Source: Plasmopara viticola (lineage: Eukaryota > Oomycota > Peronosporomycetes > Peronosporales > Peronosporaceae). From it: a stretch of DNA of 64,000 bases. The translations under genes and the position numbers were made by a program. Numbering within the stretch: the first letter of the stretch is position 1; each line of letters starts with the position of its first letter. This document shows, one piece after another, positions 56,701 through 64,000 of the stretch. The stretch covers positions 496,001-560,000 of the forward strand of contig MBPM02000014.1 in assembly GCA_001695595.3 (NCBI GenBank), in the 5' to 3' direction. Below the pieces are notes generated by a model that saw only the letters and a program-made list of their open reading frames with translations, ran no database searches and was not told the DNA's origin.

Positions 56701-58099
56701 TGGACAATACTATGCACACGCGCGTAGATCGGCTCCATACACGCTAGCAAAGGTTTCGGGGGCAAAAGTGCAACCTTTTTATCCGTCGGACGAGCATTTG
56801 CACAGCTCGACAGACTTGCTGGCTTCTATGGGCCAAAAGGGACGAAAAAACTCGCGAGTTCTCTATTCTTTCAGGAAACTAGAACACGTCGTGACATAAA
56901 TCTCTACGAGCAAAGTCTTTGAAGTGGGGTTTAGGCAGCACAGGAGCCGGTACATCAAACGCTGTAAATTGAACCTCAAAGTTTTCACCATCAAATGAAA
57001 AAAAGCTTGAAATTTCTACTGAACTGGGGAAATAGCAGTTGCCAATAAAGCGGCCTCCTGCATGAGTAAATAGATGCGCGTAACGCTGGCGTCCTGATTG
57101 GTAAGTAAACGATCTTCGAGATGGCTCACTCACGCGTAAAACCACCTCACGTGAAATCTTTGTGTTTCTTGCACTATAATTTTTTGGAAAATATTTATGG
57201 AAAACTTATGAGAAATATCCCCTCCATGTTTCAATCGAGGGTGTATGGATGTCTGCCATTATGTAATCTCAACATCTCTTACAGAGGATAGCAGCAGTGC
57301 TAGACTATTATTGTATACTCAAGTTTGCGAGGCCATAAGAAGGATACATGAAAGTCTCGGCAAACTCTGGCGAGTCGAAAAACCTTGCGCGCCAATACGA
57401 TTGCAACAAGCCAAAATAGATATCATGACGCTTCAAAAGTGTTTAGCGGACTCGAGTATGTTTACCCCAACTGGCTTATGGGACGGCTCGGGACTTATCT
57501 AGGCACGAAATATATCTAGCTTTCAAATTACTAATTTTGATAGCACAGAGTAACTTAACTTCAAGAACAAAGGCAACATGATCTTGGCCATACCAGAGCT
57601 CGAGAAGCACGACGTTTGGGTTGATCTGCAAAGTCAACATCGTGTTGTAATACAGATTTTTTAACTGCAAACCTGAAACATTTGAGCGTTCGGTAGAAGT
57701 ACGAAAAAGAACATGTCTTTTCAAGCTGCTCAATGCTTTCTGTTGAGTCTGGACTGAGACCCACATTCAGCAATTTAAAAATGGCGGATTAAGATTCCCA
57801 TGAATATTTTATGATTGTATAATTAAACGATAAAACGACAAGAGAGCTTGTAATACGCAAGAGATCAGAGCTGCTTTTAGTCCCCCACACTTCACTGCTG
57901 AGGTGTTGCAAGGACCCCAAGAGATGACAAAAGGTACATCGGATTACGTTGGCCGATGGCTCCGTGGGCAGGACCTATGGTACGTGCACAGAGTTCGTCT
58001 ATTGCAACAGAATCTCAACAAGTTTAAGCTCAATTAATTCGGCAATATGACCGTGCCAAGCTCAATTGGGTTTCCAGGGCAAGCGAATTCATGTTGCCT
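53771..58099. other. Gene-poor stretch with unassigned reading frames
   Basis: Minus-strand frames at 55894-56268 (124 codons) and 56879-57145 (88 codons, GTG-started) look protein-like in composition but match no family I recognise. They could be ORF1-type parts of the LINE or other relics. A 97-codon plus frame lies at 54419-54712. No RNA genes were recognised. Confidence 0.3.
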
Positions 58100-60541
58100 C
58101 ATTTGTGTGCTGACTTGTGTTATTGCTGGATGCAAAGATCGATGTCTTAACTTTTGCGGTACCGTGCCGTTTAAATCTACTGCGAGCGCATGAACGTGCA
58201 GAAGACATGGGCACTGTTTGAAAGTCAATCCTAAGTATCTCAAGTATGACCTTCGAGAGCGGATTTTTCAACTTAAACAAAGAGAAACTATTCATGATTA
58301 CGCATTCGAATTCTAGAAATTGACATCCCAAACTGAGTTGAAAAATAGTTAATTGTAAAGGCGTTTTGTTTCAAGAATGATTTTCGGGAAGAAACACAGC
58401 GGAAGAGAATTCGAGTACTATCCAGGAGGTCAGCTGCTTACAATTTCAAATTTGCCCATTTCTCAGGCAGGCCAAAATGTATATCGATCACGTCGTTGAA
58501 GACGATGCCTACAGAGTCAAGCCATTGTTCGAACAAGTCACGACCTCAGAAACAAAAGCGTTTCAAAAGAGGAAGGCCGCAAGTGATAGCTGAACTCGAT
58601 TGGCAACCAATAATAATTGTGGCTTGTCGGCCACATATCGCCACAATACTCTGCTCCTAAACTTGAGGAAGCGAATCGTTTTATAAGAAGTGCATGATAT
58701 GCTATCCTCAAAGTTGAAGCTCAAGAATATAAAGACGTTGGTCAGGAGAGACCTCTCACCTTCTCCATCGACAATGGGCAATAGTCTCCACAGAGTATCC
58801 GAAGACTTGGTGAAGCGACTTGAGCTCGACGGAACCAAGTTTGAGATGATCCAAGTCGACCTTAGTGACGACCAAGCTGTCCAACGCCCCGACGAACGGT
58901 GCATATGAGCTTGTAGATACCTGGATTTCTATTACATCGAGAACGTTCCAAACTCATGCCTGTTTCTAAAAAGAAAGATTTTATCATTGGCATGATTTGG
59001 CTTCGTGAGCAAAATCCAAAAATCATGTGGACTACAGGGTTCATGTCTCGCATCATCAGGGAGCACCACGCGATAATTCCACCAAAGCTGCAATATCAAC
59101 GTCCGTCCAGATAAACTGCTGGACAACGTAAGGCTCGAATTGATCAGAGCAGCGAGATCTTCGATTTCTATCGGCAACAGCACCACCATGGCCGTCTAGG
59201 AATGACGCAGCTAAATTCTTCTTACCGGTTTCTGGGAATGTTGCGTCACGACAAGAGACACCGAAGCTGCCTTTGTCGTCAACCCCACGATTCCAAAGAA
59301 GGCTGAGCACTACAAGAATCAAGGACGGGAGTTACTTCAGGATTATCGGGCGCGTGAAACACAATGCAAAAACGCGAATACAGTTTTTCGCACGGAGCTT
59401 CCAAGCGGGATGCCTTCACTACGGAAAGAAATTAAGCGCAAAATGTAGCTCAAGCCTGGCTCGAATCGATATCGGTCTAACAATGGCGCCAAATTCCTGA
59501 ACGGCGCAAGACAATCCCAGAATCAATCAAAGAAATGATTCAAGAAGGCATTAGTCGATCAAGCACGTCTGCCTTTTTAGCAACAACGTTTTGTGTCAAA
59601 ATCCTGTAGGTCGGCGCATTGTGTGCGATTATCGTCAGCAAAATCTAGCGACGATCTTGCAGGCGGTACAAGTGCCGCGAAAGGAAGAAAACTTTGACGT
59701 CATGTATGGAAGCCATTGATTTTCGTGCATGGACCTACTTTAAAGTTACTTTCAAATTAAATTGGGTGCATCGGATATCCCATTTACCGATTCTTCAACA
59801 CCAGATGGTCAATTTGGATATCCAGTCACTTTCATGTGACTGAGTGGAGGTCTGGGATCGTTTAACCGGCTTTTGCAGAAAGTCTTACAAAATTTAAGGG
59901 ATGCGATGAGAATCTCTTTTGACGACATCTATATATCAACATAAAGTAAAGGTGTCGCACACCACGGCATTAGACCGTGTACTCAAAAGGTGAAGAGAAC
60001 AGCAACTTCACACCAAGTTGTTAAAGTGCCAAGTCTGCGTAGATAAGATCCCATGTTTAGGGGATCTCGTTGGACAAAAAGGCGACCCCAACAAGATTTA
60101 TATCATCGCAGAATGGCGTGTGCCCAAGACAAAGAAGCATTTGACGTGCTTCTTAGGCACTACAGTCTATGTCTTAAAATTTCGCAAGGCCTTTGTGCAA
60201 TTTGCAGGACCACTTAACGACAGTAGTAAAAAAAAACCTTTTCGAGAAATGATCGAGCTCTCGGCCGATCAGCTATGCTGCTTCACCGAGCTCAAGCGTC
60301 GCTTGACGCTTCCACCTATTTGAAGTCCTCCAAACTTTTTGAAACATTTTGTAGTAGGAATGGACGCCTCGAGTTTTGCGATAGGGTTAGCCTTATTTCA
60401 AGATACTTGCGATTGTGCATGTGCTACAAGTATTGCGTGTGTATCTGCTTGATCGACCATTCACGGTCGAAACAAATCACAAAAGTTTCAAGATGATTCT
60501 GACGCAGAAGACTACAAATCACAGAGTAGCTCAATGGCTTG
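58100..60541 (+). pseudogene. Gag-tail to RNase H pseudogene of a second gypsy copy (element 2, plus-strand part)
   Basis: Plus-strand relics align one to one with element 1: KYDLRERIFQLKQRETIHDY (gag, about 58235), SEDLVKRLELDGTKFEMIQ (protease, about 58796), AMRISFDDIYIST (reverse transcriptase active site, about 59905-59942, here with the DD pair intact), KCQVCVDKIPCLGDLVGQKG (60024), then VYLLDRPFTVETNHKSFKMI (about 60440). Stops and shifts break every domain. The RNase H match stops at VAQWL (about 60541), where gag sequence of the opposite strand begins. Confidence 0.85.
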
Positions 60542-61414
60542 GAATTCAGTACGGGTTTGCCTTAAGTACTTGAATTTGTACGTCACAAAGTCTGACGACT
60601 CTGTTGTGGTTTCCTGCTTCGCTGCTAAAATCCACAATTTGATATTTTCGCCAAACCTCCTCGCATAAAAAGGAGTTTTTTTTCTTCTGCTTGCCTCTTC
60701 AAGCAACATAAAACTTGAAGCACTCATTAGCCTATTGATTTTGTGCTTGCATCTGAGCTTGCATATGGGCTGTTGCTGCTAAGTGAGATACAGCAGTAGT
60801 TACTGCTTGGACAGTGTGTCTTGCTCGGTCGCTGTAGAGAGAGCTACATTGTCTCGAGCCATTAAATTTGCTTGGCTATTGGCACTTGCCGTATCTTGCG
60901 GAGTCGGCGCTCGTGATCTTGAGCGCGACAATGGCCGTAGAGTTTCTTTATCATTGAGAGCGCTTATTCGGCTCTGTTGACAAGGTTTGGGTTCGGAGAT
61001 GGGCGCTCCGTCGTACGGCCTCTTTGTTGAGCCATATTTGCTGGACTTCTCAACACTCTTTGTATAATCTTTTAGATGTCAATCAAAGTCAATTAATAAA
61101 AAAAGAACTGATTATACTTTCTTTTACAGTTTACGCTTTTTTTGCATAAATGCATAGAGTGGTCTAATGAGCCTTTCAAAAGCTCTTAAGTTTGCTAAAT
61201 ACGATGCTTTCAGTGAAGTCGTACACTAAATTTCTGGCACCTGCGTCCTTACAATCCGAGATTTCGTTCTGATAAGATGGACAAGCTTCAGCTGCTTCAC
61301 CGTTGATACCCACAAGTCTTTTTGCAGCTTGTCGATCTCCTTGTTACGGCTCGTTAAGAGCTCAGGGGTTTTTATAAACGGATTTGTAGGCTCACGAGTC
61401 TTTCGTTTTTTCAA
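60541..61414 (-). pseudogene. Gag N-terminal pseudogene of element 2 (minus-strand part)
   Basis: The minus strand starts MKKRKTREPTNPF at 61414, matching MGKRKTHEPEGPL of element 1, with DLWVSTVKQLKLVHLIR against DLWATTVKHLELVKLFR. It continues to the ACGTCACAAAGTCTGACGA block (about 60582), shared with element 1 at 38460. The match ends at about 60541, where the plus-strand RNase H relic begins. Confidence 0.8.
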
Positions 61415-61752
61415 ACAACGAAGACAAACGAATTAGCTCAGAAGTTATGAATGTAGATCAAACAAATTGAAGAAGGTAGCTTATCTGGAAAATATTTTTT
61501 GTGCTTTTAAAAGTGGGACAGAAATCCACCACAAGGCAAAAGCACAAAGCCACAAACCAACTGAAGGGGTTCCAGGTTTTTTACCACACTTGCGTGCAAT
61601 CACATTAACAAGCCACTGAACATAAGTTCGTGCTTTAAGCCAACCCTTTTTAATCTAGTAGTTCCCACTATGTGGCTTGTATTAATAATCACAGGATGAC
61701 TTGCTTATCACTATGTGACCTCGAACGCCCATACCTTAAAGTCTTTAATATA

Positions 61753-61770
61753 ACACGACAAGTGCTACCA
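61753..61770 (-). other. Primer-binding site of gypsy element 2
   Basis: The minus strand reads TGGTAGCACTTGTCGTGT directly after the TG..CA LTR boundary, the same position and nearly the same sequence as in element 1 (two differences in 18). Confidence 0.65.
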
Positions 61771-62260
61771 TGTAGCACAAGCTGTTTAAAGTCGGCCGTC
61801 GGACAAGGCTGAGGCGCGAGCAAGGCGAAGTCGTAGAAAGAGAAGGAGTGCTTTTTGCTAAAAGCAAATTAAAAAGCGATAGTTAATGAAGAGCACTTAC
61901 GTCTTACTTTCTTATTACAGCCTAACTGGTGGCTCTCAGCTATCTACTGCTGCCATCCTAAAGGCCATCATTCTTTTTTATTCCATCTTGCTTTTTACAC
62001 ATCCTAGATTACTTATAGCCGACAAATCTCGTGGTGCCCAATAGACACAGTTCCAGATATATTGGGACATCTGGAACTGTCTTCTGGTTGGGAGCTGTAA
62101 GATCGCCCATTTCTATCGATAGTACTATTGCGCATGTATATTGGGAATATTTCCATAATACTGCGTGAAAGCCATCACCGACAATCTTTCGGTGTCGACG
62201 GTTATGCCACAATAACCCACACTAATTGACGTAATAACAAGCTCACAGACAACAAATATC
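61771..62260 (-). repeat. LTR-like region of gypsy element 2
   Basis: Begins TGTAGCACAAGC next to the primer-binding site and has a GTCGG..GGC.AGGCG..GCGAAGTCG block and an ATCCTAGA(T/C)T block like the LTR of element 1, but is otherwise diverged. The outer end is uncertain. Confidence 0.45.
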
Positions 62261-64000
62261 AAATTAAATATGTTTAATTAGAATTTTCTAAAAGTACCAT
62301 GATAGCTTAGTATAGGTGAGACCCCTCTAAAGTATCGTCAATTCTGATCAAAAGCAGCATGAGTATCTTCTAACAGTTCTTGAAGTTACATTGAACGACT
62401 CAGGTTGCCGTGATCTATATATACAGCAGCTTGAGACATTAAGCCTCCGAGAGTTTGGTTTGAGACTTTTTTGCGCTGTCGGCCTTGGGCTCCAGCAGCT
62501 CCCACAAAAGCAAATATGTCCCTTAAGTCCGATAAGAATGGCTTTAATTTTTCGCCTGTGAGATTGTCAAGATTGACACCTAGCGGAATAGATTGGCTTT
62601 TGTTTGGTGAACTCACATTTAAAATAGCAGGTTTTGGTTTTTATGACGCTAAAATTTGAGGCTGGCAGAAACGTACCCTCTTTTTGTACATAAATATAAT
62701 CAATTCGATTTGAATGCATTCAGAGAATTTAAAGCTTTTGTTGGCTTATAAGTGGATTGCTTTTAAATCTTCGGGTAGTCAAACATGAGTCAAATTACAT
62801 TTTAAGCTATCAACCGTAGCCGATCATTTTGTCTTGATCTATCACTTGTAAGGAAGTAAAAATACTTGTCGTCAGATGCCAAAGAACGCAATGCTTCTTT
62901 ATATCTAACGTAAAGCTTAGTGATGGACATACTCAGCCTGATCTTTCTAATAGATAGTAAGAGTCCATCCCATCCCAATTTGGCAATATACTAACCTAAG
63001 CCTTTCCAAGCTTCTAAAACTCTCACACCTCCTACGAGCAAAGAGGAAAGTCCTACATTGCCTTACATCAGTGTTTAGAGACATTTTTGCCGCGATGCAG
63101 CAGAATTTGACGTCACCAAAACAAAAGAAAAGAGCTTATGGAATGCAAGCTCGCAAATATTATGGGCGAGTAATAATTGCACCGAGTCGGTCTAGAAGTG
63201 TTGCTGTAATATCGAAGGCGTCTACTGTCGGTTCTTATCTACTAAAGCTTATAAGATGGTCTGAGTGATTGCATATCCTGCCAAACTCATTTGACAAGCA
63301 ACAACTGTGCTGTTTCTATATCCAACTGCTTAAAAGGGCTTATTTGGCGGTTGTGCCTAACACGGTCGACAATGTCAAAAAGGCAGTGCTCTTTTCGGCA
63401 ATAAAATGGGCAAGAAATGGAATCCTGATAAGCTTGACTTACATGCATTTTCCAATCCAGATAAGATAAAGCGTGATCCTCGGCGTCGCCTTGATTTAGT
63501 CGTGCTTGCGCGCAAAACTTTTTTGTGCCCAAGTACGTTAAGTGATGTATGCGCGACTTTGTATAAAAAACGAGACATTCCGCTCATTGCATATTTTTCA
63601 CGTCTTTGTTTCTACACGAGTAAAAGCTTGTATGATCCGATCAGAATTTGATTCGCTTAAAAGGCTTGTGCTCTCGTGCTTCGCGGGTATGACATCGCTA
63701 TGTACTCGTATGCCAAAGCTTTGACATCAGACACCTAGCTCGCCAAAAAAGCCAATCGGCATCAACACAAACGCTTTGTCTGGCTCCAGATTCGCCGTAT
63801 CGAACACCGTTGCCGTGGAGGTCAAAGAGATCGATCTGATATCAGGGTGCGAGAAATCTTCTGCTGTTTAAGTAGCGCGCCAGCAATTTTGTAGACTAAA
63901 GCGGGGTATTTGTTCCCTCAGAGCAATTTCAAAGTGTAAAAGTTTAGATGATCTGGAGCGGTGGCCGGAATGGAGGTTCATATTCGACCCTTTATTCTCA
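62261..64000. other. Gene-poor stretch to window edge
   Basis: Short frames only. A 43-codon open stretch near 63750-63870 (GINTNALSGSRFAVSNTVAV) looks protein-like and ends at a stop just before TGTTTAAGTAGCGC, but I could not assign it. No gene is called. Confidence 0.3.

Noticed and set aside
1..64000. RXLR or Crinkler effectors
   Set aside because: No frame combined an N-terminal signal peptide with RXLR or LFLAK motifs.
1..64000. CRISPR arrays, rRNA genes and phage genes
   Set aside because: No regularly spaced short repeats, rRNA-like stretches or phage-type gene clusters were seen.

Overview
The window looks like a piece of an oomycete nuclear genome, most likely a Phytophthora or downy-mildew relative. 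This is an inference. The supporting signs are long intron-poor genes packed close together, a few very short GT-AG introns (68-79 bp), initiator-like TCAYTYY promoter elements, and gene islands separated by AT-rich stretches full of decayed Ty3/gypsy, Copia, LINE and tRNA-derived repeats. No bacterial operons, CRISPR arrays or phage genes were seen.

Layout. 0-1.6 kb: a membrane-anchored S28 serine peptidase on the minus strand. 1.7-9.6 kb: a repeat zone with a tandem array of ~270-bp units headed by tRNA-Lys-like sequence, a 250-bp retro-insertion flanked by a perfect 17-bp target duplication, a Copia-like relic and one unidentified small reading frame. 9.7-29.1 kb: the gene island. It holds a PAP2-type lipid phosphate phosphatase (four exons) with a decayed second copy behind it, the XPF/Rad1 DNA-repair nuclease, an NADH-cytochrome b5 reductase divergent from a DTW-domain protein fused to two CCHC zinc knuckles, the TOR kinase (~2,660 aa), the ribosome-biogenesis factor NOC3 and a tetraspanin. 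29.1-44.7 kb: gene-poor, with an inverted pair of an unidentified repeat and, between its copies, a degenerate minus-strand Ty3/gypsy chromodomain retrotransposon with both LTRs (33.85-40.14 kb). 44.7-47.1 kb: two head-to-head copies of methionine aminopeptidase type 1 sharing a 147-bp spacer. 47.1-64 kb: gene-poor again, with a second copy of the short retro-insertion, a decayed LINE reverse transcriptase, and a second gypsy copy that switches strand internally.

The intact genes are housekeeping functions: growth control (TOR), ribosome assembly (NOC3), protein maturation (two MetAP1), tRNA modification (DTW), DNA repair (XPF), and lipid, redox and membrane functions. No single pathway links them, although TOR and NOC3 are adjacent and both act in cell growth. 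The points most worth a second look are the MetAP1 inverted pair with changes clustered at the active site of one copy, the DTW-zinc-knuckle fusion, the tRNA-Lys-headed tandem repeats, the decayed phosphatase duplicate, and the strand-switched gypsy copy. All identifications come from reading motifs by eye; no database search was run.
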